A stretch of 36,884 bases of DNA from a bacterium (GCA_035371905.1 DAORXQ010000008.1:1-36884); one strand, 5' to 3'; shown: positions 17,183 through 26,477, counted from the stretch's first letter. Notes: generated by a model not told the origin, from the sequence alone. Program-made: numbers and translations.

Positions 17183-18370
17183 TTATCTGTCCACCTTAAA
17201 GGTGGGCAGTGGCGGGGAGGGGATAACTGCAATTCCTTCTATTTCAACAAGCCAGCCAGGGCGACATACAGATGCAGTTGTAAAAATGGTAGGTGTGTTT
17301 TTAAATCTTTCATTTATCTTCTTTTCAACAAAATAATAATCAGCAGGGTCTCTAACATATACAATAAAAATCATCATATCATTTAGAGTTGCATTTTCGT
17401 TTTTCAAGAGTGCTTCTATATTTAAAAGGGTTCTTTCTGTCTGTAAATTTATATCTTTTGGGTACATAATTTCACCTTTATTGTTTATACTTGCTGTTCC
17501 TGAAATTATTATGTGTTTTCTGTCTGAATAACTTATTGAAACACCCCTTTCAAATGTGACTCCATAAACATAAGTGGGACTTAAAAAATCAGGTGCTGAT
17601 AAAAATTTTATCTGCTGTGTTTTTATTCCGTAAATTGAATACGCATCTAAAATTACTTTTGCTTTTAAGTCATAATAAGAACCACCAACTCCTGTACTTA
17701 CAATATAATGTGTATTTTTTGTTAAACCGTTTTTTTCATAAATTTCTCTTCTTGCAACTACAAAGTCCCTGTAATCCGTATCAATATTCTGCAAGAAAAA
17801 CCATGTTCTTATCACATTATCACTTAGTTTCATATTATTTTCATTCAAGAATTCCACATATTTTTCAATTATATTTTTTGTCTGTTCGTATATAGAATCT
17901 TTTTCTATTGAGAAAATACCACCTGTCCAGTAATGAATAATATCTTCTCTTATAATACAGCAGGTATTTTTTCCTTTTAATTCTTTTTTCAGTTTGTTTT
18001 CAGGGTCTTTTATATGATAGGCCCACAAACTTATTTTTGAATAGGGAAGAGGTGGCTGACATATCCATGAAATGCAAGTTGGATTTGAAATATTTTCTGG
18101 ATTTGAAAAGTCCATTTCTCTTAAATATTCTACCTGATTGTATAAATCACTGCAGAAAAATCTTCTAAAAACAGATGTCTCCTCACTTATTCCTTTTTCT
18201 TTAAGTGTTTCAGTATAAGCATTGTATATCCATTTAAGTTGTGTTCTGAAATCTCCAAATTCTTTTGGTGTAAAACTGAAATGAAATTCTTCAACTCCTG
18301 ATTTTCCTTTAAAAGAAGAATATTTTATCTCAACTGGTATTCCTTTAATTTCAATTTTATTTTTTTCCAT
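17183..18370 (-). CDS. RidA-domain protein resembling FkbO/Hyg5-type chorismatases
   Basis: 395 aa. The C-terminal third (TERTLLNIEALL, MIFIVYVRDPADY, TASVCRPGWLVEIEGIAVI) is a clear RidA/YjgF fold; the N-terminal part with 'NTHYIVSTGVGGSY' resembles the two-domain chorismatase-like group. Start chosen at 18370 because AAAGGAG lies 5 nt upstream; an ATG eight codons earlier lacks one and overlaps the previous gene. The last residues PTFKVDR and the stop are encoded by a copy of the palindromic repeat, whereas RidA domains normally end right after IAVI, so the natural end has been replaced. It follows the PPC-protein gene by 10 nt. Enzymatic role unknown; hydrolysis of an enol-type or chorismate-like substrate is only a family-based guess. 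Confidence 0.7.
   Translation of the reverse strand: MEKNKIEIKGIPVEIKYSSFKGKSGVEEFHFSFTPKEFGDFRTQLKWIYNAYTETLKEKGISEETSVFRRFFCSDLYNQVEYLREMDFSNPENISNPTCISWICQPPLPYSKISLWAYHIKDPENKLKKELKGKNTCCIIREDIIHYWTGGIFSIEKDSIYEQTKNIIEKYVEFLNENNMKLSDNVIRTWFFLQNIDTDYRDFVVARREIYEKNGLTKNTHYIVSTGVGGSYYDLKAKVILDAYSIYGIKTQQIKFLSAPDFLSPTYVYGVTFERGVSISYSDRKHIIISGTASINNKGEIMYPKDINLQTERTLLNIEALLKNENATLNDMMIFIVYVRDPADYYFVEKKINERFKNTPTIFTTASVCRPGWLVEIEGIAVIPSPPLPTFKVDR
17190..17206. repeat. Palindromic repeat inside the 3' end of the RidA-like gene
   Basis: Core CCACCTTAAAGGTGG plus a further G, with the outermost base changed from C to T relative to the 14289 copy. It shares the 17-nt string CCACCTTAAAGGTGGGC with that copy. 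On the minus strand it encodes PTFKVD just before the stop at 17183. Confidence 0.75.
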
Positions 18371-18380
18371 TTTTCTCCTT

Positions 18381-20639
18381 TCAAATAATTTCAAACATCA
18401 ATGCAGGCAGAAATCCTTTTGAACTTCTTTGTTTTTTTTGAGATGTTTCTTCCTTTGGTTCACTGAAAACCTCAATTATCAAATTGTCTGAAAATCCTTT
18501 TTTTATTTTAGGTTCTGCCTTTATTCTGAAACTTACAGTATCATTTTCAATTTTTAAATCTTCTATTGTTATTCCATCGGGTGGGTCTTTCAATTCAAGT
18601 GTAATTTTTTCATTTTCAGAATATCCTGAAATTTTACCCTCAATTTTAACTGAACCACCGGAAGGAATTTTTATAAATTTTTCATTCAAAGATATAGGTT
18701 GACTCTTAAAAAATCTGCTTCTACCAGGATAAAAGAGTAATTCGGAAGAAGGAAGAAGATGATAATATGCAAATGCCTGCATCATTTCATCTGCTGGAAT
18801 TGCTTCTCTCTTTATAAGTTTTCCATTTATATTTACGGTTCCTTCAATTTTTATCCTAACAGGTTTATTAAGGAAGTTGAAATTGGTATCAGCAGTAATT
18901 GTCATACATATTTTATCCTTACCTTTTGGAATTTTATTTCCACTTAAAATGAGTCCTTCAGGACAATCCTTTAACGAAACTTCTATCTCTCCATCAAATC
19001 CATCTTTCCTAACAGCATAAATATAAAAAGGAACTGTATTGTTTGATGTAATATTTATGGCTGAAGGAACTATAAATATTTTAAAATCTGGTTTGCTTTT
19101 CTCAATTCTTAAACGATAGATATATTCATCGCCACCATGACCTTTTACATCTGTAATTTTAAAGTAATATATTCCATCATCCGGGATTTCATAATAAATA
19201 TAAGAGTCGGCATGATGTGTAATTGTATCAAAACTTTTGTCAAAATAGTCATCATTTGAAATTAGAACTTTTCCAGAGGAATCCATAAGTGTAATAATTG
19301 AATCAAGTGGAAAATTTAAACGACGGCTATAAACTTCTGCAACAATTTTATCACCTTTTGAACATTTAAATTTATATATATCAATATCTCCACTTTTTGA
19401 AATTGTTCCATTTACTATTTGAGGCATTATAATTTGCATTGCATTTTTCAAACTATCATTTGGTTCTCTTTCATTTATTTCAGGTATTTCGTCCACCATA
19501 TAATATATTTGATTTGAATATATACCGTTAAAGTCAAAACTTTTTCTATGAATCCCTATATCTTCTGTATCAAGTTCAACTGTTTTTTGGGGTAAATTCC
19601 ATCCATATATTGAAACAATTGTTTTTTCATATCTTTCTCCACCTGGTGGGAAAATATGTGTTATGAATGGTTTTTCTCCAATAAATAATCTGTAAACAAA
19701 ATCTTCCCTTCCGCGATATAGGGCATCTCTGACTTCTATCATATATTCACCATCTTTTTTTACTTCATAAAAAATTACAGGGTCTGGATTGAAATAATAA
19801 TCATCTGCATATGCAATTTCTCTACCGGAAGAATCATAAAGAGTTAAAACCCCCTGAAACCATCCAGGAACAGCATCTGCCATAAAAGGAATAATTTCTC
19901 GTCCTTTAAGTTCAATAACAAGTTTTTGTCCTTTTTTTGCATTAAAATAAAATCTGTCAACATCTCCAGGAGTAATCTGACCATTTATAATTAAGGGAAT
20001 ATCAAAAACTTCTTTAAGTGGGTCAAAAATTGTATAGTATGGGATTTTCTCTTTTTCTTTTACTTCTTTATATTCACTTACATAGAAATTTAGAAAGTTG
20101 GTAAGGCCTAAAGGTGATTGAACTCTCAATTCATAAATTCCAGGTTCTGTATCAGGAGAAATTTCAACTTTTATCATTACTTTTTCCTGAATTGACCTTT
20201 TTATTTGTTCAGTTCTAAAAGGACCTAAAAAAGTTTCAGCAATAAATCTTAACTCCTCAAATGATTTATTTTCAAGGTTTTCAAGTAAAGGGTGTTTTGG
20301 TAATTTCACTCCATCCATTTCATAAACTATTTCTGGTTTTCTGTATTCTTTTCTATACATGTTTGTTATAATTTCTCTTAAATTCTTTGCCAGAAGTCGT
20401 TTTTGCTGGGGATTTAATGAAGGCAAAGGATTGACCTGAAGAACTTTAATTTTATCTGTTGAAAAATAAGCATTTCTTGCTCCTCTTATGTTCTGCCCTC
20501 CAACAATTATTTCAAGAGTAGTTCCTCTCTGTCCACCTGCTTGATAAACGTATCCAATAGATGGTTGATTTGTCATAATTTGAGCAAAAATAAAATTGCA
20601 TGAAATTAGAAAAATTAAAAAAATACTTCTTTTATTCAT
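18381..20639 (-). CDS. Secreted protein with two bacterial pre-peptidase C-terminal (PPC) domains
   Basis: 752 aa. A signal peptide (MNKRSIFLIFLISCNFIFAQ) is followed by an IPT-like segment (SIGYVYQAGGQRGTTLEIIVGG), then two PPC-type beta domains: one near residues 210-320 (NGQITPGDVDRFYFNAKKG, ending YRLFIGE) and one near 395-510 (EREPNDSLKNAMQI, SGDIDIYKFKCSKGD, ending YRLRIEK). The rest is beta-rich and resembles the large secreted partners of planctomycete DUF1501/DUF1549 clusters. Its first 8 nt overlap the DUF1501 gene, so the two are translationally linked. Probably cell-surface or periplasmic and involved in binding or degrading polymers, but no catalytic motif is seen. Confidence 0.8.
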   Translation of the reverse strand: MNKRSIFLIFLISCNFIFAQIMTNQPSIGYVYQAGGQRGTTLEIIVGGQNIRGARNAYFSTDKIKVLQVNPLPSLNPQQKRLLAKNLREIITNMYRKEYRKPEIVYEMDGVKLPKHPLLENLENKSFEELRFIAETFLGPFRTEQIKRSIQEKVMIKVEISPDTEPGIYELRVQSPLGLTNFLNFYVSEYKEVKEKEKIPYYTIFDPLKEVFDIPLIINGQITPGDVDRFYFNAKKGQKLVIELKGREIIPFMADAVPGWFQGVLTLYDSSGREIAYADDYYFNPDPVIFYEVKKDGEYMIEVRDALYRGREDFVYRLFIGEKPFITHIFPPGGERYEKTIVSIYGWNLPQKTVELDTEDIGIHRKSFDFNGIYSNQIYYMVDEIPEINEREPNDSLKNAMQIIMPQIVNGTISKSGDIDIYKFKCSKGDKIVAEVYSRRLNFPLDSIITLMDSSGKVLISNDDYFDKSFDTITHHADSYIYYEIPDDGIYYFKITDVKGHGGDEYIYRLRIEKSKPDFKIFIVPSAINITSNNTVPFYIYAVRKDGFDGEIEVSLKDCPEGLILSGNKIPKGKDKICMTITADTNFNFLNKPVRIKIEGTVNINGKLIKREAIPADEMMQAFAYYHLLPSSELLFYPGRSRFFKSQPISLNEKFIKIPSGGSVKIEGKISGYSENEKITLELKDPPDGITIEDLKIENDTVSFRIKAEPKIKKGFSDNLIIEVFSEPKEETSQKKQRSSKGFLPALMFEII

Positions 20640-21918
20640 ACATTATCTCCTTCAGAAGTCCTTTTTTTGGTCCCTTTTCAATTGGAGGTAAAATTCTCGC
20701 ATCTTTTCCAAATTTTTCAGGGAATTTTCCCTCAGGGTCAATGCCTAAAAGATAATAAATACTTCCGAGTAAATCTTTTGGATATACAGGTCTGTCAATC
20801 ACTTCTTCCCCTTTTTCATCACTTTTTCCAACAACACATCCTCCTTTAAATCCACCTCCGGCAACAAGAACTGAAAAACATTTACCGTAATGGCCTCTTC
20901 CTCCATTCCATGGCGGTTCCCACTGAACTTTTGGAGTACGGCCAAATTCTCCTGATACCCATATAATTGTTGAATCAAGAAGTCCTCTATCTGAAAGGTC
21001 TTTAATAAGAGAAGCGAGTCCCATATCAAGTTCAGGAAGTTTCTGTCTCATCTGTTGAAAGTGGTTGTTATGTGTATCCCATCCCCTGTAATTTATTGTT
21101 ACATAGACAACTCCTTTTTCAATCAATCTTCTTGCCACAAGACACGATTGCCCAAAAGTATTTCTGCCATACATATTTCTTACCTCTTCTGGTTCGGTTG
21201 AAAGGTCAAAAACCTTTGCAATTTCTCCTGATATTATTTCGTATGCTTTTTCTCTACATAAATCAAACCATTGAAATTCTTTACTCCAAGGGATTAATTT
21301 ACCAAGTATATCTATTGAATATAAAAGTTCTTTCCTTGCATTTTTTCTTTCTTCTGATATTCCTTCAAGTACAATACCTTCAACTGCAAATGGGGTTCTG
21401 TTTGGGTCTCCACCTGTTACAAATGGTTTATATTTAGGCCCAAGAAATCCACACTCTGAAAATCTACCCTGGGAAGTTGTAAGTACAATATAAGGTGGAA
21501 GAATTCCTTTGTATCCATAGTCATATCCTTTAAATAATGAAACAACCGCTCCAATAGAGGGATAAACAAGATTTTCTTCTGAGGAATGACCTGTTTGCAT
21601 TAAATATGCAGCAGTTTCATGAGCATTTATTCCATGGGTCATACTTCTTATAATTGAATATTTATCAGCAAGTTTAGCAAGATTTACAAGAAGTTCATTT
21701 ATTTCTATTCCAGGAACATTTGTTGGTATTGATTTAAAAGGCCCTGTGTAGTCGTATCCAGCATTTGGTTTTGGGTCAAAAGTATCAAGATGAGACGGTC
21801 CTCCCCAAAGCCAGATTTGAATAACTGCTTTTGGTCTTATTTCTGACTGCGAATAGGATTTTTGGGAAAAATTGAAAACAATGAAAATAACCATAAAAAT
21901 TTTAAAAATTTTATTCAT
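20632..21918 (-). CDS. DUF1501-domain secreted protein
   Basis: 428 aa, usual size for DUF1501, an alkaline-phosphatase-fold family abundant in planctomycetes and relatives. Diagnostic segments: AVIQIWLWGGPSHLDTFDPKP near residue 33, SMTHGINAHETAAYLMQTGH, YRGWDTHNNHFQQM near 280, WVSGEFGRTPK near 320, and GRGHYGKCFSVLVAGGGFKGG. A signal peptide of about 23 residues precedes ('FSQKSYSQSE'); it is Sec-type, without the twin-arginine motif frequent in DUF1501 proteins elsewhere. It follows the DUF1549/DUF1553 gene by 10 nt with a GGAGG site. The pair is conserved as a unit in many genomes but its biochemical activity is not established. Confidence 0.9.
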   Translation of the reverse strand: MNKIFKIFMVIFIVFNFSQKSYSQSEIRPKAVIQIWLWGGPSHLDTFDPKPNAGYDYTGPFKSIPTNVPGIEINELLVNLAKLADKYSIIRSMTHGINAHETAAYLMQTGHSSEENLVYPSIGAVVSLFKGYDYGYKGILPPYIVLTTSQGRFSECGFLGPKYKPFVTGGDPNRTPFAVEGIVLEGISEERKNARKELLYSIDILGKLIPWSKEFQWFDLCREKAYEIISGEIAKVFDLSTEPEEVRNMYGRNTFGQSCLVARRLIEKGVVYVTINYRGWDTHNNHFQQMRQKLPELDMGLASLIKDLSDRGLLDSTIIWVSGEFGRTPKVQWEPPWNGGRGHYGKCFSVLVAGGGFKGGCVVGKSDEKGEEVIDRPVYPKDLLGSIYYLLGIDPEGKFPEKFGKDARILPPIEKGPKKGLLKEIMYE

Positions 21919-21928
21919 CTTTTTCCTC

Positions 21929-23491
21929 CTAATGCTTGTACAAAAACTCCTTACTGTTAATTAAAGCCCATACAATATCTTCAACTGCTTGATTAAAAGA
22001 TATACCCTGCTTTTGAAAATAACCTTCAAGTAGTTCAATTTCAGATTTAGATGGATACCTTGATAGTAAAGAGAGATAAATATTTTCAATTATTTTTTTT
22101 CTATCTCCTTTTGCCTCTCTCATTAATTGTCTTATATAATTACTTGATTGAATCTTTTTATGTAATTCAGATGAATTTAAAAGATACCTCATCTGTGCCT
22201 CATTTATTTTATTATTTCTTTCTGATTCAAGTCCTGTATCTCTTGGAGGCCTTCCAAATAATTCAAGAAAAGGGCCTGTTATACTACCATCCGCAAGTAA
22301 AATATTTCTTTGAGATGATGGTATGAAAGTATATGGTTCAGGGATTTGACTTACATATTCAATTCCACTTCCAGAAAATTTACATATTATATCAAGTAAA
22401 ACCTCTGCCTCAAGTCGTCTTGGCAAATAATAAGCAAAATATTTCTCACCTTCAGGATTATTATCTCTCGGTATAAATGATTGCTGGTAAACTCTTGAAT
22501 TAAAAATAATTTTATAAATGTGTTTTAAATCATAATTTGATTTAATAAGTTGGTTTTCAAGATAATTTAAAAGTTCAGGAATTGCTGGTGGATTATCAGG
22601 TCCTATATCATCTGGTTCATGAATTATCCCTCTTCCAAAAATCCATGACCATATTCTGTTTACAATGTTCTTTGAAAAGTATGGATTATCGGGTCTTATA
22701 AGCCAATCAGCAAAAACAGTTCTCGGGTCTTTATCAGGTGGGATTTTAATTTTATTTCCATCAGGAAAAATTGCCTCTATTGTTTCTGAATTCTCTGGAT
22801 TAAAATAAACTATTTCCTCTTTCCATTCAAGAGTTTTTTTATAAGAGACCTTTGAGAAAAATTTACTCATCCCTGTTTTAATATCATCGGGCAACTTCTC
22901 AAATCTTACACCCATAAAAGTTAGAGACACACAGGAAGCAATTGAATAAGGGTCTCTTTTCCCAACCGCTCTATAAAAATTTACTGGAGGAACTCTGAAA
23001 TTACTTCCACTTGAAGTAAGAAGTTCTCTAACAAATTTATCATATGGTTTATTTTCAACTAAAGAATTGAGTATCCACTTATGATATGCCTGAACTCCGT
23101 TAGGCCAAAGATTTATAGGGAATTCTGCCTTTATCCTTAAAATATCACACCATTTCATAGACCAGTATTCAGCAAATTCTTTTTTTTCAAGTAATTTATC
23201 AATAAGGACTTTTCTTTTATCAGGATTTTTATCATTGAGAAAATCAATTACTTCTTCTACCTCAGGAAGCATTCCAATTGTATCAAGATAAATTCTTCTT
23301 ATAAAGACCTCATCTGAACAAGGGAAGGCATGCTTAATATTTAATTTTTCAAGTTTTGAAAAGACATATCTATCTATTTCACTTTCAAGAGTTGACCAGT
23401 TTTCCTGTTCATATAAATTTAAAGAGTTCTGGCTATTTAAAATTATTACCTGAAAAAATATCACAAAAATTAACTTCTTTATCTTTTCCAT
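21929..23491 (-). CDS. DUF1549/DUF1553-domain secreted protein (short form)
   Basis: 520 aa. The N-terminal part is DUF1549 (SEIDRYVFSKLEKLNI, FIRRIYLDTIGMLP, WSMKWCDILRIKAE); the C-terminal part is DUF1553 (RTVFADWLIRPDNPYFSKNI, NRIWSWIFGRGI, RRLEAEVLLDII, PRDTGLESERNN, LLSRYPSKSEIELLEGYF). The signal peptide is at residues 1-20. Planctomycete homologues are usually 700-1100 aa and carry a cytochrome-c-like domain with CxxCH in front; none is present here, so this is a compact version. It is first in the tight DUF1549/1553 - DUF1501 - PPC - RidA-like run. The start has only a weak ribosome-binding site. Confidence 0.88.
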   Translation of the reverse strand: MEKIKKLIFVIFFQVIILNSQNSLNLYEQENWSTLESEIDRYVFSKLEKLNIKHAFPCSDEVFIRRIYLDTIGMLPEVEEVIDFLNDKNPDKRKVLIDKLLEKKEFAEYWSMKWCDILRIKAEFPINLWPNGVQAYHKWILNSLVENKPYDKFVRELLTSSGSNFRVPPVNFYRAVGKRDPYSIASCVSLTFMGVRFEKLPDDIKTGMSKFFSKVSYKKTLEWKEEIVYFNPENSETIEAIFPDGNKIKIPPDKDPRTVFADWLIRPDNPYFSKNIVNRIWSWIFGRGIIHEPDDIGPDNPPAIPELLNYLENQLIKSNYDLKHIYKIIFNSRVYQQSFIPRDNNPEGEKYFAYYLPRRLEAEVLLDIICKFSGSGIEYVSQIPEPYTFIPSSQRNILLADGSITGPFLELFGRPPRDTGLESERNNKINEAQMRYLLNSSELHKKIQSSNYIRQLMREAKGDRKKIIENIYLSLLSRYPSKSEIELLEGYFQKQGISFNQAVEDIVWALINSKEFLYKH

Positions 23492-23597
23492 TCCATATAT
23501 TTTGACTTCTAAAAACTGAAAAAGTTTATTTAAGTTACCTGAATTATTATTACCTTTTGAGTATGAAGCATGGATTTATTCTGAACATTTTGACAGA

Positions 23598-24335
23598 TTA
23601 TTTTAAAACCTCTTTCAATCTTTTTATAATTTCTTTTTTTGCCTTTTTACCGTATTCTTTATTTGCTTTTTTTGCTTCTTTTGAGTACCATTTTTCTTTA
23701 CTATATTTTTTCATTTTTACACCGGAAGGATAGAATACCATCATCAGAGATGTTTCTTGTTTTCCAGCATGGTCAATTGGATATTTTTTTTGTGTTTCTT
23801 CATCCATAAAAGGTATTATCTTTATCCAACTGAATGGGTCAGTTCCTTTCTCATGTTGTATATAATAATTTTGTGACTCTTCTTTTCCCCACCATCCTTC
23901 ACCATATCTTTTTTCAAGAAATTCAAATATACTTTCTCTTGCAGCAAGTTTAAAAGCAAGGTCTGTTGGCATTCCTGCAATAAAATTTTCACTTTGATGA
24001 TGAATAATGACATAAATATTTCTAAAGCCAACCCTTAAAAGATTTTCAAATAGATTTTTTGCAAATTTGTATATAACCTCGGGCTTTATATGAATTGTCC
24101 CATTTCCTTCAGGAGGTTCAACTGCATAACTTGCACATCCATAGTAAAAAGGTGGTAAAATTATAATTTCCATTTCTTTTTCTATCTCTTCAAGTGCTTT
24201 TAAAACAAGCAGAGTATCAACTCCTATACATAGATGTTCACTGTGATATTCTATAACTCCAACAGGCAAAACTATGGGTATATTTTTCTTAATTGCTTCT
24301 CTTATTTGTTCTGGAAACATATTTTCATATCTCAT
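23598..24335 (-). CDS. Creatininase-family amidohydrolase
   Basis: 245 aa. Metal-binding signatures of the family: VLPVGVIEYHSEHLCIGVDT (Glu, His and Asp ligands, residues about 22-41), FRNIYVIIHHQSEN, and DHAGKQETSLMM near residue 190, where the Glu is a ligand. Family members open cyclic amides or deformylate small molecules (creatininase, FAPy deformylase, MftE-type peptidase). GGGAAAAAAATG gives a modest ribosome-binding site. Upstream on the same strand are two dehydrogenases and a glycoside-hydrolase-like gene, so a role in breakdown of an amide-containing sugar or inositol derivative is possible but unproven. Confidence 0.85.
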   Translation of the reverse strand: MRYENMFPEQIREAIKKNIPIVLPVGVIEYHSEHLCIGVDTLLVLKALEEIEKEMEIIILPPFYYGCASYAVEPPEGNGTIHIKPEVIYKFAKNLFENLLRVGFRNIYVIIHHQSENFIAGMPTDLAFKLAARESIFEFLEKRYGEGWWGKEESQNYYIQHEKGTDPFSWIKIIPFMDEETQKKYPIDHAGKQETSLMMVFYPSGVKMKKYSKEKWYSKEAKKANKEYGKKAKKEIIKRLKEVLK

Positions 24336-24349
24336 TTTTTTCCCTGTTT

Positions 24350-24439
24350 TTATATTTCAATTATTTCCATATACTTGCTTGACAAAAGTTCTACACCTTC
24401 TTTTTTAACAACCATTTTTAGATTTATATTACCTTTCAT
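24350..24439 (-). CDS. Possible 29-aa peptide or gene remnant
   Basis: A short frame beginning MKGNINLKMVVKKEGVELLSS and ending MEIIEI fits neatly between the dehydrogenase stop (17 nt away) and the creatininase start (14 nt away). A GGGA sits about 8 nt before its ATG. It may be a real small protein, a leader peptide, or the tail of a deleted gene; no family is recognised. Confidence 0.3.
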   Translation of the reverse strand: MKGNINLKMVVKKEGVELLSSKYMEIIEI

Positions 24440-24456
24440 TCAGTTTTCCCTTTTGT

Positions 24457-25443
24457 TTATTTCCACCAGAAAAGTATTCCAAGATTAAATGGTTTCCCAT
24501 CCCTTAAAATTTCAAATCCTTTTGTCAATTCTTCACTTGTAAATCTGTGTGTTATCATTTCAGAAATTTTTAAAATCCTTTTTTTTATATAGTCAAGAGT
24601 TTCATAAAAATCAATTGTATCTATTCCTATTGTTGTTTTTATAGTAATTTCTCTTATTTTTATCTGGTCAAGGTCAATAGCACATTTTTCTTTATCAAAA
24701 TACTGTGCCTGAAGTAAAATTTTCCCTCTAAATTTTGTAATTTGAACAAGTTTATCTGTAGTATTTGGGTCTCCAACAGTATCATATAAATGGTCAAAAC
24801 CTTCAGGTGCAATCTCTTTTAATTTTTCATCAATCTCTTTATCATCAATTAAAAATGAAAATTGAGTAAACTTTTTTCCGAATTCAACTCTTTCAGGGTC
24901 TTTATCTATTAAAATAGGTACTGCATTTCTATAAATTGAGAGTTGACATGCACATAATCCAAGAAATCCAGCACCTATTATGGCAATTTTTTCTCTACTT
25001 TTTACTTCAAGTGCTTTTATCCCTCTTGTTGCAACAGCAGAAAGTTGAGTAAAAACAATTGTTTCAAGTTCAAAGTTATCAGGTATCTTTGAAGAAATGA
25101 ACCAGTAATTTTTCCAATTCCCTACAGAATGAGAAACATGGGCTCCCCACATTCTATAAATATTTTCTTTCCATCTATTATCAATTCCATAAACAATATC
25201 TCCTTCTTTAAAATTTTTTACATTTTTCCCAACTTTCTCAATTATACCAATTCTGTGATATCCAGGAACACATGGAAATTTTGTTCCTATATGTTTCCCT
25301 TTTAAAACCCATCTTTCTGTTCCAGGAGAGATTGCAGAAATTATTGTTTTAACTTTTATATCCTCATCTTTCATTTCATCAAGTGTTAATTCAGATATTT
25401 CAAATTTGTTTGCTTCTTGATATATTAATGCCTTAATTTTCAT
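24457..25443 (-). CDS. Medium-chain dehydrogenase-like protein without the catalytic zinc ligands
   Basis: 328 aa from the chosen start. ATG 25443 is preceded by GGAGGTGTAG; the upstream ATG at 25467 would overlap the previous gene and lacks a site. The Rossmann motif is IIGAGFLGLCACQLS near residue 155. Where zinc-dependent members have Cys-Gly-x-Asp and Gly-His-Glu, this protein has AISPGTERWVL and PGYHRIG, the S-P-G-T-E pattern of a zinc-free or differently liganded branch that includes bacteriochlorophyllide dehydrogenase BchC. The structural-zinc cysteines are also absent. It follows the other dehydrogenase by 1 nt. Probably oxidises a sugar-derived hydroxyl group with NAD(P); substrate unknown. 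Confidence 0.8.
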   Translation of the reverse strand: MKIKALIYQEANKFEISELTLDEMKDEDIKVKTIISAISPGTERWVLKGKHIGTKFPCVPGYHRIGIIEKVGKNVKNFKEGDIVYGIDNRWKENIYRMWGAHVSHSVGNWKNYWFISSKIPDNFELETIVFTQLSAVATRGIKALEVKSREKIAIIGAGFLGLCACQLSIYRNAVPILIDKDPERVEFGKKFTQFSFLIDDKEIDEKLKEIAPEGFDHLYDTVGDPNTTDKLVQITKFRGKILLQAQYFDKEKCAIDLDQIKIREITIKTTIGIDTIDFYETLDYIKKRILKISEMITHRFTSEELTKGFEILRDGKPFNLGILFWWK

Positions 25444-25444
25444 T

Positions 25445-26473
25445 CTACACCTCCATTTTAAAAACAATTTTAAATGCTTCTTTTTTTCTTATTAGTTGAA
25501 ATCCATATTCTATTTCTTCAAATGGTAAAATATGTGAATAAAAAAGAGATGGTTTCAAAATATTCATTTCTGTAAGTTTTAAAATATAGTTATGTGTTAT
25601 TGGTTCAGAAGGTCCTTTTAGAATAAATTTTCCTGTTTTCTCATACTTTTTAAATGGAGATGGTTCACTGTAACTTGCATATGGAGCAATTTTACCGTTT
25701 TCTGAAAGAAGATTTATTACACTTAAAACAAATTCTGTATTTCCTGTGGTATCAATAATAAAGTCAACTCCTTTTCCATTTGTTATCTCTTTTACTTTTT
25801 CAATTTTTTCATTTTCTGTATTTATTATAAAATCTGCTCCTATTTTTTTTATATGTTCAAGTGTTTTTGAATTTCTTCCAGCAACTATAACTGGAAAGCA
25901 TCCAATCAATTTTGAAAAATAAACCAAACTCATTCCAACAGGTCCTGAACCAAGAATTAACAATGAATTTTCAAATTTACAGCCAATATTTAATAAAAAA
26001 CTTGCTGTTTCTTTAAGTGTTATAAAAATTGTTGCATCAAAAGGAGAAATATTTAATTCTTCGGGTATTTTCTGTTGATAAACTGTATAATGATTTATTT
26101 CTTTTTCTTTATTATCTTCCTTCATCGCCTTTATATCCGTTATTTTCCCGTATTCTGAAAATCCTCCAATCGCTGACCAGTATAAATCAATTTTTTCTCC
26201 AGGGTAAACACAGGTCGTTCTTAAAAAAATCTCTCCTTCTTTAATATATCTGACCTTTTTGCCTTTTTTGATGACAACTCCAACACTCTCATGACCAAGA
26301 ATGACAGGATAGTTTTTACACCAGAACATCTTTCCATCAATTATTTTAAGGTCTGTTCCGGTACAGGTAGCACAGGCAAGTGTTTTACATAGACATTGAT
26401 AATCATTTATTTCAGGTATTGAAACTTCTTTTATTTTTACATCTCCTTTTCCTTCAGTTATTGCTGCTTTCAT
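25445..26473 (-). CDS. Zinc-type medium-chain alcohol/sugar dehydrogenase
   Basis: 342 aa from ATG 26473, which lies 4 nt after the stop of the upstream gene; a TTG at 26494 in the same frame would overlap that gene. Catalytic zinc ligands are visible as C-T-G-T-D (residues about 34-38) and GHE at 60-62. The four-cysteine structural-zinc lobe is missing, replaced by a stretch with IDLYWSAIGGFSEYG. NAD(P) binding: ILGSGPVGMSLVYF near residue 175, then IVAGRN. It resembles threonine/sorbitol-type dehydrogenases. Sits between the glycoside-hydrolase-like gene and the zinc-free dehydrogenase, so the two dehydrogenases probably act on the released sugar or derivative. Confidence 0.85.
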   Translation of the reverse strand: MKAAITEGKGDVKIKEVSIPEINDYQCLCKTLACATCTGTDLKIIDGKMFWCKNYPVILGHESVGVVIKKGKKVRYIKEGEIFLRTTCVYPGEKIDLYWSAIGGFSEYGKITDIKAMKEDNKEKEINHYTVYQQKIPEELNISPFDATIFITLKETASFLLNIGCKFENSLLILGSGPVGMSLVYFSKLIGCFPVIVAGRNSKTLEHIKKIGADFIINTENEKIEKVKEITNGKGVDFIIDTTGNTEFVLSVINLLSENGKIAPYASYSEPSPFKKYEKTGKFILKGPSEPITHNYILKLTEMNILKPSLFYSHILPFEEIEYGFQLIRKKEAFKIVFKMEV

Positions 26474-26477
26474 TTTA

